Counted from the first letter of the stretch, positions 36,031 through 45,669 are shown. The stretch: 64,000 nucleotides of DNA from Flavobacteriaceae bacterium (GCA_009886625.1 QXZA01000026.1:3228-67227); one strand, 5' to 3'. Notes: generated by a model not told the origin, from the sequence alone. Numbers and translations: made by a program.

Positions 36031-36984
36031 ATGGGAAAACTTAGCAACTTTTTTTCAAATAACGACAAAAAGAAACTTGAAGATGGCTTGGCCAATACCA
36101 AGAAATCCTTCTTGTCCCGAATTGGGACAGCAGTAGTAGGAAAAACAAAAATTGATGAAGATGTTTTAGATGAGTTAGAAGCTATTTTAATTCAATCTGA
36201 CGTGGGGGTTGCTACCACACTAAAAATAATTGATGCCCTTGAGGCAAGAATTGCGAAGGATAAGTATCTAAAAACAGAAGACCTTATCCAAATGATGCAA
36301 GAAGAAATCTTAGAATTACTTGTTAAAGCAGATGACGAAACTTTAGATCGCTTTGATGCTAGCTTTCAATCTCAGCCACATGTGGTGATGGTCGTTGGAG
36401 TAAATGGAGTGGGAAAGACAACTTCTGTAGGAAAGTTGGCTCATCAATACAAAACTCATGGTAAAAAAGTAATGCTAGGTGCTGCCGACACTTTTCGTGC
36501 AGGAGCGATCGATCAATTACAAGTTTGGGCAGACCGTGTTGAGGTCCCTCTTGTCCGTCAAGAAATGGGAAGCGATCCTGCTTCCGTTGCTTTTGATACG
36601 CTTGAATCGGCCAAAGCACAAGGAGCTGATATTGTATTTATTGATACTGCGGGACGTCTTCACAATAAGGTAAACTTGATGAATGAGTTGACTAAAGTCA
36701 AACGTGTAATGTCTAAGGTGATTCCTGATGCCCCTCATGAAGTACTTTTAGTCTTAGACGGTTCTACAGGTCAGAACGCCTTTGAACAAGCTAAACAATT
36801 TACTGCGGCTACTGAGGTTAGTAGTTTAGCCATAACAAAATTAGATGGAACTGCTAAAGGAGGTGTCTTATTGGGCATCTCAGATCAATTTCAAATCCCG
36901 GTTAAATACATTGGTGTAGGTGAAGGGATCGAAGATATTCAAGTGTTTGACAGAGAGGAATTTATTAAAACACTTTTTAGTTAA
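36031..36984 (+). CDS. ftsY: Signal recognition particle receptor FtsY
   Basis: A 317-aa SRP-receptor GTPase that docks SRP-ribosome complexes at the membrane. It has a short N-terminal part, the helical N domain, and the G domain: G-V-N-G-V-G-K-T-T (about 125-133), D-T-F-R-A-G-A-I-D-Q-L, D-T-A-G-R-L, and T-K-L-D-G-T-A-K-G-G. The acidic A domain of E. coli FtsY is missing, as is common in this phylum. It lies just after a terminator. Confidence 0.97.
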   Translation: MGKLSNFFSNNDKKKLEDGLANTKKSFLSRIGTAVVGKTKIDEDVLDELEAILIQSDVGVATTLKIIDALEARIAKDKYLKTEDLIQMMQEEILELLVKADDETLDRFDASFQSQPHVVMVVGVNGVGKTTSVGKLAHQYKTHGKKVMLGAADTFRAGAIDQLQVWADRVEVPLVRQEMGSDPASVAFDTLESAKAQGADIVFIDTAGRLHNKVNLMNELTKVKRVMSKVIPDAPHEVLLVLDGSTGQNAFEQAKQFTAATEVSSLAITKLDGTAKGGVLLGISDQFQIPVKYIGVGEGIEDIQVFDREEFIKTLFS

Positions 36985-37002
36985 TTTACGAAAACGTTGT
37001 TT

Positions 37003-37989
37003 ATGAAAATCCTAAGAGGTTTAGCTGTTTTTTTTTTAATTCTGGGTGGGGTTTATCTTATTGGTCCTAGAGTCGATAACCCTGAGTTTAAAGAATTACA
37101 AACCGAAGTTCCTACAGACCTTTTAAACTTAAATAATTGGGTAAATGAAAGAGAACTTTTGCAGGGAAATGTTCGCCCCGGGAACGCATCTCAAATTATT
37201 TTTAATGATTCTATACCTACCAAAACGAAATATAGTGTAGTCTATCTTCACGGATTTACAGCCTCTGGTATGGAAGGAGAGCCTGTTCATCGAAATATTG
37301 CCAAAGCCCTGGGGGCTAATTTGTTCATTCCACGCCTTTTTGGTCATGGTCTTGCGGAAGAAGAACCCATGCTAACTTTTAACAATGAAAATTTTTGGCA
37401 ATCAGGTCTTGAAGCATTGGAGGTGGCGAAACAATTGGGTGAAAAAGTCATCGTTTTGGGAACTTCTCATGGGGGAGCTCTCTCCTTAAGTTTGGGAACA
37501 GATCCCTCCATAGCAACCATTGTATTATTTGGACCTAATATTGAAGTATATGATCCTAAAGCGAAACTTTTATCCAAGCCTTGGGGACTCCAAATTGCCC
37601 GTTTAGTTAAAGGAGGAAAATACCATCAAATGTGGAAGTCAAGTGAGGAAAAACTTCGTTACTGGACGTATAAAACACGTCTTGAGGCCATGACTCAAAT
37701 GCAAAAATTTTTGGATATCAAAATGCGTTCAGCTACTTTTAAAAAAGTAAAAGTTCCTGTTTTTTTAGCCTATTATTACAAAAATGACAGTCTACAGGAT
37801 CAAGTGGTTTCTGTCCCGGCCATGCTAAAAATGTTTGATCAATTAGGCACACCTGATACCCTTAAAAGAAAACAAGCCTTTCCAAACGCAGGTGATCATG
37901 TGTTAACTTCCTATTTAACAACTATAAATTATGAGGAAGTGACTGAAGCAACTTTAGATTTTTTATCCACAGTAGTAGTTAAAGACTAG
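37003..37989 (+). CDS. Exported alpha/beta hydrolase
   Basis: A 328-aa protein with an N-terminal membrane anchor or signal (about 4-22). The serine-hydrolase core has the oxyanion region Y-L-H-G-F-T-A-S, the nucleophile motif G-T-S-H-G-G (about 153-158) and a late catalytic His in G-D-H-V-L-T-S. It is an esterase- or lipase-type fold; the substrate is unknown. I chose the ATG at 37003 over a TTG two codons upstream. The stop abuts the amidase start with no gap, so the two are coupled. Confidence 0.85.
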   Translation: MKILRGLAVFFLILGGVYLIGPRVDNPEFKELQTEVPTDLLNLNNWVNERELLQGNVRPGNASQIIFNDSIPTKTKYSVVYLHGFTASGMEGEPVHRNIAKALGANLFIPRLFGHGLAEEEPMLTFNNENFWQSGLEALEVAKQLGEKVIVLGTSHGGALSLSLGTDPSIATIVLFGPNIEVYDPKAKLLSKPWGLQIARLVKGGKYHQMWKSSEEKLRYWTYKTRLEAMTQMQKFLDIKMRSATFKKVKVPVFLAYYYKNDSLQDQVVSVPAMLKMFDQLGTPDTLKRKQAFPNAGDHVLTSYLTTINYEEVTEATLDFLSTVVVKD

Positions 37990-39639
37990 ATGAAAAAATA
38001 TGTTTTTTTTTTAGCGAGTTTATTTTTCCTTTTGTACAGTTGCAGTAGTGCAACATCAAAACTCAATAAATGGGAATCCTACGATGAGTCGGAGGAACTT
38101 GTTGCTAACGCTACTCATGCTGTTTCAAGAATGCAATACAAGCGCATTCAGTCAAAACATTCGGATCGAAATGCTTTATTTCTTCCTTTTGAAAGAGAAT
38201 TAACACAATTTTCCCAAACAGATTATGAGGCGTTAAAAAATTTAATTTTAGAGCAAGACATACTTAATATTCAAGGTTCAATTGGGAATGGATCTTTGAC
38301 CTATGAAAGCCTTACTTTATTTTATCTCTATCGTATTTATCATTATGAATTGCAGAGAGAGACCTATTTGAATGCTATAATTGCATTGAATCCCAATGTC
38401 TTGAAAGAGGCTAGAGAGAAAGATCGCAAACGCAAAGCGGATATTGCTCATCCTATTTATGGAATGCCAATTTTATTGAAGGATAACATCAATGCATTGC
38501 CAATGGCCACAACTGCTGGCGCTGCAGCATTTCGCGAGAACACACCTCAACAAGATGCTTTTTTAGTTAAACAATTAAAAGCCAAAGGAGCTCTTATCTT
38601 GGGGAAAGTAAATCTAAGCGAATGGGCCTATTATTTTTGCCAGGGCTGTCCTCTAGGATACAGTGCTATGGGAGGTCAAACCTTAAATCCTTATGGGCGT
38701 AAGCAATTTGAAACAGGAGGATCCAGTTCGGGGAGTGGGGTAGCAGTAGCTGCTAATTATGCCGTTGCCGCCATGGGTTCAGAAACTTCAGGTTCCATAC
38801 TTTCTCCCTCAGGGAAAAACAGTGTGGTAGGATTAAAACCAACAATTGGTGCGGTAAGCAGAAGTGGGGTGGTTCCAATTTCTATTACGCTGGATACCGC
38901 AGGACCGATGACTAAAAATGTTCTTGATAATGCCATTTTAATGAGTGCTATTACTGGGGAAGACAACAATGATTCTTATAGTTATGCGAGTCAAGATATT
39001 AGTTTTCAAGGTTTGGATACAATCCACTTAAAAGGAAAGCGACTGGGGTTAATTCGCAATTTTAGCTCGGATAGTTTAATGCAAATTGCGGTTAAAAAGA
39101 TGGAAGCAGCGGGAGCGATAATTATTCCTTTTGACCCTCCTAAAGCTAAAATGAATCAATTTAGAACCATTTTAGACGTAGATATGAAGAAGGATCTCCC
39201 TCTTTATATTCAGCAGCATGGGAGTAAAACTTTAGATTTTGATTCGGTAAAAGATATCGTTGCTTTCAATCAAAAGGACAGTTTGTTGCATGCTCCCTAT
39301 GGACAAGGTATTTTTGAGCGAATTGCTCAAGACACGACTTCCGCAAAACATTTTGAATCTATTAAGCTGAAAATCATGCAGGAGGCAAGAACTTATTTTC
39401 AAATGCCTATGCGTCAATATGAATTAGATGCGGTTTTATCCATAGACAATCGATCAGCGAGTTATGCTGCTGCCGCTCATTATCCGGCATTGGGAGTGCC
39501 TATGGGATATAGAGCAGATGGTCAACCCCAGAACATTACATTTATTGCCCCTTCAAATCAAGAACAAAAATTATTGGAAATTGGAGCTGCGTTTGAACGT
39601 TTAACCAAAGCCAGAAAACCACCGAAAGGATACCACTAA
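37990..39639 (+). CDS. Amidase-signature lipoprotein
   Basis: A 549-aa amidase-signature enzyme exported as a lipoprotein (lipobox Y-S-C, Cys18). The Ser-cisSer-Lys triad is visible: Lys in G-M-P-I-L-L-K-D-N-I (about 157-166), the Gly/Ser loop G-G-S-S-S-G-S-G, and the nucleophile loop G-S-E-T-S-G-S-I, where most relatives have D or G before G-S-I. It would hydrolyse an amide outside the cytoplasm; the substrate is unknown. It starts directly after the hydrolase stop and is 3 bp before rimO. Confidence 0.88.
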   Translation: MKKYVFFLASLFFLLYSCSSATSKLNKWESYDESEELVANATHAVSRMQYKRIQSKHSDRNALFLPFERELTQFSQTDYEALKNLILEQDILNIQGSIGNGSLTYESLTLFYLYRIYHYELQRETYLNAIIALNPNVLKEAREKDRKRKADIAHPIYGMPILLKDNINALPMATTAGAAAFRENTPQQDAFLVKQLKAKGALILGKVNLSEWAYYFCQGCPLGYSAMGGQTLNPYGRKQFETGGSSSGSGVAVAANYAVAAMGSETSGSILSPSGKNSVVGLKPTIGAVSRSGVVPISITLDTAGPMTKNVLDNAILMSAITGEDNNDSYSYASQDISFQGLDTIHLKGKRLGLIRNFSSDSLMQIAVKKMEAAGAIIIPFDPPKAKMNQFRTILDVDMKKDLPLYIQQHGSKTLDFDSVKDIVAFNQKDSLLHAPYGQGIFERIAQDTTSAKHFESIKLKIMQEARTYFQMPMRQYELDAVLSIDNRSASYAAAAHYPALGVPMGYRADGQPQNITFIAPSNQEQKLLEIGAAFERLTKARKPPKGYH

Positions 39640-39642
39640 ACT

Positions 39643-40947
39643 ATGCGCACAAAATCCACTCAAAAAAATAAGATTAACGTTATCACCCTTGGATGTTCCA
39701 AAAATATCTATGACTCTGAAGTATTGATGGGTCAATTACGCGCCAATGATCAAGAGGTAGTTCATCAAGAAGAAGGGAATATTGTGGTGATTAACACCTG
39801 TGGATTTATCGATAATGCTAAGGAAGAATCTGTCAATACCATCTTAGAGCAAATAGAAAATAAGGAAGCTGGAAAAGTAGACAAAGTCTATGTAACGGGT
39901 TGTTTGAGTGAGCGATATAAGCCTGACTTGCAAAAGGAAATTCCTCAAGTAGATGAATATTTCGGGACTACAGATTTGCCTCAGTTGCTTAAAGTATTAG
40001 GCGCCGATTATAAACACGAATTAGTTGGTGAGCGAATTTTGACAACGCCCAAACATTTTGCTTATTTAAAAGTATCAGAAGGATGTGATCGACCTTGCTC
40101 TTTTTGTGCAATTCCTTTAATGAGAGGAAAACACCGTTCTACTCCTATAGAAGAAGTGGTTGTTCAGGCAAAAAATTTAGCTCGTGATGGGGTAAAAGAA
40201 TTGATGTTGATTGCACAAGATCTAACCTATTACGGTTTGGACCTATACAAGGAACGCAAATTAGCCGATTTACTTTTGGCACTAGTTGAAGTGGAGGGAA
40301 TTGAATGGATTCGTTTGCATTATGCCTTCCCAACCGGTTTTCCAGAAGATGTACTTAAAGTCATGAGGGATCAACCCAAGGTTTGTAATTATTTGGACAT
40401 TCCTTTGCAACATATTGCTGATCAAATTTTAAAATCCATGCGCAGGGGAACCACTAAGGAAAAAACGACCACGCTCTTAAAAAAGTTTAGAGAAGAAGTG
40501 CCTGGAATTATTTTACGAACGTCGTTAATTGTTGGCTATCCAGGAGAAACTCAAGAGGATTTTGAAGTACTTAAAGACTGGGTGAAGGAAATGCGTTTTG
40601 AACGTTTAGGTTGTTTCACCTATAGCCATGAAGAGAACACTCATGCCCATCAATTGGAAGACAATATACCCGAAGAAGTAAAACAAGAACGTTCCAACGC
40701 GATTATGGAAATCCAATCTCAAATTTCTTGGGAGCACAATCAATCTTGTGTTGGAAAAACCTACCGTTGTCTTATCGACAGAAAAGAGGGTGTGCATTAT
40801 GTGGGACGAACTTTTATGGACTCTCCCGATGTAGATAATGAAGTGCTTGTGGATGCCACTACTCATTATTTAAAGCAAGGAGACTTTGTTGATCTTTTGA
40901 TTACTGAAGCAACCGATTACGATTTAGTTGGAACTCCCGTATCCTAA
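39643..40947 (+). CDS. rimO: Ribosomal protein S12 methylthiotransferase RimO
   Basis: A 434-aa radical-SAM enzyme that adds a methylthio group to an aspartate of ribosomal protein S12. It carries the three cysteines of the N-terminal MTTase domain (L-G-C-S-K-N, N-T-C-G-F, T-G-C-L-S), the SAM-cluster motif C-D-R-P-C-S-F-C (about 147-154) and a C-terminal TRAM domain. G-C-S-K-N and the length favour RimO over MiaB. It follows the amidase after 3 bp. Confidence 0.96.
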   Translation: MRTKSTQKNKINVITLGCSKNIYDSEVLMGQLRANDQEVVHQEEGNIVVINTCGFIDNAKEESVNTILEQIENKEAGKVDKVYVTGCLSERYKPDLQKEIPQVDEYFGTTDLPQLLKVLGADYKHELVGERILTTPKHFAYLKVSEGCDRPCSFCAIPLMRGKHRSTPIEEVVVQAKNLARDGVKELMLIAQDLTYYGLDLYKERKLADLLLALVEVEGIEWIRLHYAFPTGFPEDVLKVMRDQPKVCNYLDIPLQHIADQILKSMRRGTTKEKTTTLLKKFREEVPGIILRTSLIVGYPGETQEDFEVLKDWVKEMRFERLGCFTYSHEENTHAHQLEDNIPEEVKQERSNAIMEIQSQISWEHNQSCVGKTYRCLIDRKEGVHYVGRTFMDSPDVDNEVLVDATTHYLKQGDFVDLLITEATDYDLVGTPVS

Positions 40948-40983
40948 TGTAAAATCGTTTTTAATTTTTTAAAGTATTCTCTT

Positions 40984-40991
40984 TATCTTTA
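40984..40991 (+). promoter_or_regulatory. -7 box of the D-aminoacylase-like gene
   Basis: TATCTTTA, a common Bacteroidetes -7 variant, ends 16 bp before the ATG at 41008. Confidence 0.45.
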
Positions 40992-41007
40992 AAAAAAGAT
41001 CATAAAG

Positions 41008-42588
41008 ATGAATTGTATTAAAAGGTGGGGATTATTCCTTAGTCTATTCCTTTTTATATTGAGTTGTGAGCCGAATATTACTTATGATTTAGTAATTCTT
41101 AACGGAGATGTTTTTGAGGGCAGTCAAAAGGCTCCTATTCTTTCAAAAGACATCGGAATCATTGGGGATAAGATTGTAACTCTGGGGAAAATCAGAAATC
41201 CAAAAGCAAAGCGCATTATTGATGCTAAAGGATTGGTTGTATCTCCTGGATTTATTGATTTACACGCCCATTTAGAGCCTATTTTCAAACTTTCGGATTG
41301 TGAGAGTCATATTCGTCAAGGCGTAACAACTAGCCTAGGAGGACCAGATGGCAGAGGACCTTTGCCTTTTGGACATTATCTCGATAGTTTATCCCAATTA
41401 GGAGTGGGGATGAATGTTGGTTTTTTGGCAGGACATAATAGCATTCGTTCTGAGGTAATGAATTTGGATAATCGAGCGCCTAATGCTGAAGAACTGGATA
41501 CGATGAAAGAGCATGTGGCAAAAGCAATGGAAGAAGGTGCTTTTGGACTTTCTACTGGATTGAAATATTTACCTGGAAATTTTTCTAAAGTGGATGAAGT
41601 AATTACTTTGTCTAAAGAAGCTTCAAAACGCGGTGGAATTTATACTTCTCATCTTCGAGACGAAGGATTGACACTCTTTGCTTCAGTTGCTGAAGCGATA
41701 GAAATTGCAGAAAAGGCAGCCATTCCTGTGGTGCTTACTCATCACAAAGTCATCGGAAAACCCATGTGGGGGAAAAGCAATCAAACCTTAATTATGGTTG
41801 ATGAGGCCCGTGATAGAGGGTTAAATATAGTGATGGATCAATATCCTTATAATGCGAGTTATACCGGAATTTCTGTTTTGATACCAAGTTGGGCAAGAGC
41901 TGGAGGTAATAAATCCTTTATTGAAAGACTTCGTAATAAAAAACTTCGCGACAGTATTAAAAAAGGAATTATTTATAATATTCTCAATGATAGGGGTGGA
42001 GATGATTTGGACAGAGTTCAATTTGCTAAGGTAAATTGGATGCCCGAATTGGAGGGGAAAACTATAAAATATTGGTGTGAGCTCAAAGGACTTAAACCCA
42101 CTCTCAATAATGGCGCTGAACTTGTGATTGAAGCACAATCAAATGGTGGGGCAAGCTGTGTTTTTCATGCTATGGATGAAAGAGATGTAGTGAACATTAT
42201 GAAGCATCCCCAAACCATGATCGCTTCTGATGGACGTCTAGTTAAACTAGGCGATGGTCATCCCCACCCTAGGTGGTATGGAACTTTTCCCAGAGTGTTA
42301 GGTAAATATGTTAGAGAAGAAGGCGTATTGACTTTGGAAGAGGCCTTGTTTAAAATGACTGTTTTTCCTGCACAAATGATGGGACTAAAAGATCGAGGAA
42401 AAATAGCTGAAGGGATGAAAGCCGATATTACTATTTTTAATCCTCAAACAGTCATTGACCTCGCGACTTTTGAAAAACCTCATCAATATTCTAAGGGAAT
42501 TCAATATGTACTGATCAATGGGAAATTGGCAGTGGATGCTACCACCTTTTTTCCTGTAAAATCTGGGGTGGTGTTGAGAAAGGAGTGA
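41008..42588 (+). CDS. D-aminoacylase-like amidohydrolase lipoprotein
   Basis: A 526-aa metal-dependent amidohydrolase with a lipobox (L-S-C, Cys20). The metal-binding motif is F-I-D-L-H-A-H-L-E (about 90-98). Later metal and catalytic parts are S-H-L-R-D-E (about 214-219), L-T-H-H-K (about 245-249) and the catalytic Asp in I-A-S-D-G (about 407-411). The C-terminal M-K-A-D-I-T-I-F-N-P closes the composite barrel. N-acyl-D-amino-acid deacylase activity is the best guess; related dihydroorotase-like enzymes cannot be excluded. Confidence 0.87.
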   Translation: MNCIKRWGLFLSLFLFILSCEPNITYDLVILNGDVFEGSQKAPILSKDIGIIGDKIVTLGKIRNPKAKRIIDAKGLVVSPGFIDLHAHLEPIFKLSDCESHIRQGVTTSLGGPDGRGPLPFGHYLDSLSQLGVGMNVGFLAGHNSIRSEVMNLDNRAPNAEELDTMKEHVAKAMEEGAFGLSTGLKYLPGNFSKVDEVITLSKEASKRGGIYTSHLRDEGLTLFASVAEAIEIAEKAAIPVVLTHHKVIGKPMWGKSNQTLIMVDEARDRGLNIVMDQYPYNASYTGISVLIPSWARAGGNKSFIERLRNKKLRDSIKKGIIYNILNDRGGDDLDRVQFAKVNWMPELEGKTIKYWCELKGLKPTLNNGAELVIEAQSNGGASCVFHAMDERDVVNIMKHPQTMIASDGRLVKLGDGHPHPRWYGTFPRVLGKYVREEGVLTLEEALFKMTVFPAQMMGLKDRGKIAEGMKADITIFNPQTVIDLATFEKPHQYSKGIQYVLINGKLAVDATTFFPVKSGVVLRKE

Positions 42589-42713
42589 GTTAGAATAAAA
42601 AAACTGTTCCAGCACTTTTTTACTCCACTAATTACTGATCAATTCCAATTCAGGAAGTTTGCTAACGTTGTATTGAAATAGTTTTCCGTCACCTAAACAA
42701 TTGCTCTAGGATA

Positions 42714-42734
42714 GTCTATGAGCACATCATAGAC
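42714..42734. promoter_or_regulatory. Perfect 21-bp palindrome upstream of the HigA-like gene
   Basis: GTCTATGA (42714-42721) and TCATAGAC (42727-42734) are perfect inverted repeats around GCACA. Operators of HigA-type antitoxins are palindromes of this kind, upstream of their own operon. This one is 66 bp before the first start codon of the HTH gene. Confidence 0.5.
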
Positions 42735-42799
42735 AAAAGGAATGGAGTACGTATATACCACTTTGGGTTTTTCCCTATTGGAAACATTTCCCATTGGGG

Positions 42800-42997
42800 A
42801 TGCCTGACTTTATTGAAGCGATTAAATTCCGAATGGAACAAATGAACATGAAGCATAAAGAGCTTGCTCAAGTGGTAGGCTTTACAAGTCGAGTAAGTGA
42901 AATTTTGAACAAAAAAAGAAAACTGACACTCGGTATGGTTAGAAAATTAAGTAATACGCTAAAAATACCGACAGAAGTATTAGTACAAGAATATTAA
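42800..42997 (+). CDS. HigA-type HTH antitoxin, probably 5'-truncated
   Basis: 65 residues matching the C-terminal HTH half of HigA-type antitoxins: I-E-A-I-K-F-R-M-E-Q, then a helix-turn-helix with S-R-V-S-E-I-L-N-K-K-R-K-L-T (about 33-46) and the ending I-P-T-E-V-L. Full HigA proteins of this type are about 110-130 residues. The frame stays open upstream to 42722 without an ATG, and it still encodes the conserved H-F-P-L-G that precedes P-D in intact homologues. This indicates that the 5' part has been lost. No HigB toxin gene is adjacent. A TTG at 42794 is an alternative start. It could still bind DNA. Confidence 0.6.
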   Translation: MPDFIEAIKFRMEQMNMKHKELAQVVGFTSRVSEILNKKRKLTLGMVRKLSNTLKIPTEVLVQEY

Positions 42998-43018
42998 GTG
43001 GTGGTAACAAAAGATATA

Positions 43019-43042
43019 AGCCTTATCCTGTGGGATAGGGCT
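43019..43042. other. Hairpin downstream of the HigA-like gene
   Basis: AGCCTTATCC (43019-43028) and GGATAGGGCT (43033-43042) form a 10-bp stem (one T-G pair) around TGTG. No T run follows, so it is not a classical terminator. The function is unknown. Confidence 0.45.
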
Positions 43043-43153
43043 CATATCCAAACCGTTGGAGAAGTTTCTACACGAAAATTACTAGTTGTCATATTTTTTT
43101 TGTGATGGAATATTTTTTCAAATCATTTCACAACTATAGTAGTGTCAAGACTC

Positions 43154-45589
43154 TTAAAAAAACAACGCATTTGCAAATACCATCTTTCCAGAATACCAAA
43201 ATCCTCTAAAGAGGACGTTGTCTACGAGGTAAACAATCTGTCCACGTCCTTTGGATTCTGAACCAAAGAGCAGAGAGTTCTTTTGATTGTCTAATGCTTT
43301 ATAGCCTATAAAGCCTGAAGCAGGCGAAGCATTGGAGGGAAGGTAAGCGGCATTGTCTCCGTTTTCTAGTAAGGAAAATGCATCTTCATTTAACTTTAGC
43401 GTATAGTATCGTTCAATCCCAAAGCTCAATGAATTGGTTTTGTCTAAAGTAACAGGGAAGATACTTCCTGTGGTAATTTCACTAATTTCAGTACGTTCTA
43501 ACTCTCCATAAGGAACCAAGGTGGTGTCTGTATCTGGATCCTCTTTCTTTTTGAGTTTGAAGGCTTCTGTATCTGCAAAATGATTAAGTGCTCCAGCAAG
43601 AGCAATGATTCTTCCGCCTTTGCGAACCCATTCCATAATTTTATCACTATTTGACCATTTGCCATAATAACCATCGGGGACAATCAATTGATCAATTTTA
43701 CCTAACGCACTTTCTAATCTACTCTCGTCTATTTGCATGAGAGGATATTCTAATTGTTGTTCAAAATAATGCCAGATTTCTCCATAGCTATAGGTCGAGG
43801 CATTGTCTGTTCTTAAAACAGCAATTTTAGGGCGTTTGATTAAGTGAATTTCATCTGCTCCTAAATCAGGTCCGGAGGTTGAATATCCTGTTGTGATGCG
43901 GTGGGCTACTTTATTATACTGAGAGGCTAGTTGTTCAAGTTTTTGGAGATAGCTCTTATTTTTTAAATTATCTCGTTTAAAGATAAAAATACTTCCGCGT
44001 TCCCATGATTTTCCACTATTTACAATCGGAACACTGTTGTATCGAATCTCTAAATTTTCTTTGAGTAAGGCAGCTAAAAATTTTGCATCCCTAAAGCTTT
44101 TGTAAGGGAAAGCATAACCGTAGGCGTTCACCTCTAAACTACTTTTCTCTTTGGATTCTGATTTTATGGTTACTGTAGGGACATTTTCTTTGGAAGCCAC
44201 TGCCTTAAGACCATATGCATAGGGAAGAGACCATGCCGTAATATCATAAGTCAAGGAATCGCTTAGTTTGGTTTGAGGTTCCAAAAGTACTTGAGCCATC
44301 TTCCCTTTAACTTGTCGTGTAGGAACTACTAAAGCGTTTTCAGAGAAAGAGGTAGTTGTTGTTTTCTGTTTTTGGTAATCGTAGCCTTTTATCGAACTCT
44401 TTTTCTCCAAAGAATAACTTTGAATTTCATGCTGCTTTAAAAATTCAGCAAGGGCTTTGAGTTTGCTTGGGTGTCCGTCCAAAACAAAATTCTTGTATTT
44501 CAAATTCGAGTCACTGAAATATTCTTGATAGTTTTTATTGAGTAGGCTTTTGTTTTTGGTTGCCATTTCTACGGTAGAAATTCCAGTGGTATAATGGTGT
44601 TCTATGCGGTCTGTAAGGGTAAGTTCTATGTTTTCGCTATTGTGAACTCCCAAACCGGCACCACCACCACCAGCCTGCTCATATGTCATTCCTATGGAGC
44701 CTAGGTACATAGGATAGCTATCTCCATAGCTAGGATAAAGAATATCGAAACGTTGTTTGGTGAAATAAAACCATCCTTCTTTGTCAAAATATGTTGCATG
44801 ATTTTTACCTAAAGCATCTTGAAAATCTTTTTGAAAGTCCGTAACGATTTCATGCATGGGTTCTGCTGCTGGAGCAAAATAATAAGGACTATTGATGCCT
44901 TGTTCATGAAAATCGACATGAATATGAGGCAACCATTGATTGTATTGTTTTAGTCTTTGTTGGGATTCAACTTGCGTAATCCATGCCCAGTCTCTGTTGA
45001 GGTCAAACATATAATGATTGCTTCTCCCGTTATGCCAATTTTCTCTATGTTCCCTCGTGAACCCATTTGGGTCATAGGGAGCGCTTTTAGTTTGATTATA
45101 AAAATTCACATAACGATCTCTTCCATCGGGATTGATACTAGGATCCAAAATAACAACAGTATCTTCTAACCAATCTTTATATAGTGTAAGCAGGGCATGG
45201 GCAGTTTTCATAGAGGCTTCTGTACTGGAGGATTCGTTTCCGTGTACATTATAGCTTAGCCAAACAATTGCTTTTTCATCATTTTTAGCTCCAGTTACTA
45301 CTCCGCTATTTTGTAGATGTATTTTCCGAATGGCTTCAAGGTTTTCAAGATTTTCGGGACTAGAAATAAAAGCCAGTTGAAGCAAACGTCCTTCATTTGT
45401 TGTACCATAAGGTTGAAGTTTTAAACTTGCTGAATTTTCTTCAAGGTGTTTGAAATACTCTACCACTTGATGGTGTCGGGTAAAGTTTGTTCCTAAGGTA
45501 TACCCTAAGAAGGCATCTGGAGTTTGAAGTTGTGCAGTTGTAATACATGTAAAAAGGAGAAAGAGGGCAATTGAGCGTAAGCGAACCAT
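43154..45589 (-). CDS. M14 family zinc carboxypeptidase, exported
   Basis: An 811-aa exported peptidase with an N-terminal signal peptide (about 1-19). The M14 zinc ligands are His and Glu in V-H-G-N-E-S (about 112-117) and His in V-D-F-H-E-Q-G (about 226-232). The catalytic Glu lies in M-T-Y-E-Q-A-G-G. The C-terminal half (about 380-811) includes a flavodoxin/GATase-like region (I-V-P-D-G-Y, then G-R-I-I-A-L-A-G-A) seen in large Bacteroidetes M14 proteins. It likely degrades peptides outside the cytoplasm. It is divergent from bshC. Confidence 0.9.
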   Translation of the reverse strand: MVRLRSIALFLLFTCITTAQLQTPDAFLGYTLGTNFTRHHQVVEYFKHLEENSASLKLQPYGTTNEGRLLQLAFISSPENLENLEAIRKIHLQNSGVVTGAKNDEKAIVWLSYNVHGNESSSTEASMKTAHALLTLYKDWLEDTVVILDPSINPDGRDRYVNFYNQTKSAPYDPNGFTREHRENWHNGRSNHYMFDLNRDWAWITQVESQQRLKQYNQWLPHIHVDFHEQGINSPYYFAPAAEPMHEIVTDFQKDFQDALGKNHATYFDKEGWFYFTKQRFDILYPSYGDSYPMYLGSIGMTYEQAGGGGAGLGVHNSENIELTLTDRIEHHYTTGISTVEMATKNKSLLNKNYQEYFSDSNLKYKNFVLDGHPSKLKALAEFLKQHEIQSYSLEKKSSIKGYDYQKQKTTTTSFSENALVVPTRQVKGKMAQVLLEPQTKLSDSLTYDITAWSLPYAYGLKAVASKENVPTVTIKSESKEKSSLEVNAYGYAFPYKSFRDAKFLAALLKENLEIRYNSVPIVNSGKSWERGSIFIFKRDNLKNKSYLQKLEQLASQYNKVAHRITTGYSTSGPDLGADEIHLIKRPKIAVLRTDNASTYSYGEIWHYFEQQLEYPLMQIDESRLESALGKIDQLIVPDGYYGKWSNSDKIMEWVRKGGRIIALAGALNHFADTEAFKLKKKEDPDTDTTLVPYGELERTEISEITTGSIFPVTLDKTNSLSFGIERYYTLKLNEDAFSLLENGDNAAYLPSNASPASGFIGYKALDNQKNSLLFGSESKGRGQIVYLVDNVLFRGFWYSGKMVFANALFF

Positions 45590-45669
45590 AAATTTTATTT
45601 TAAAAAATAAATGTACACTTTATCTGGAAACTCTGAATTTCTTTTCCCAAAAAAACGAATATCTTTACG

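Noticed and set aside
42742-42807. A 21-codon frame ending just inside the HigA-like gene, suggesting a frameshifted HigA N-terminus
   Set aside because: It ends F-P-I-G-D-A, which looks HigA-like, but the other frame already encodes the matching H-F-P-L-G in phase with the HTH, so no frameshift is needed.
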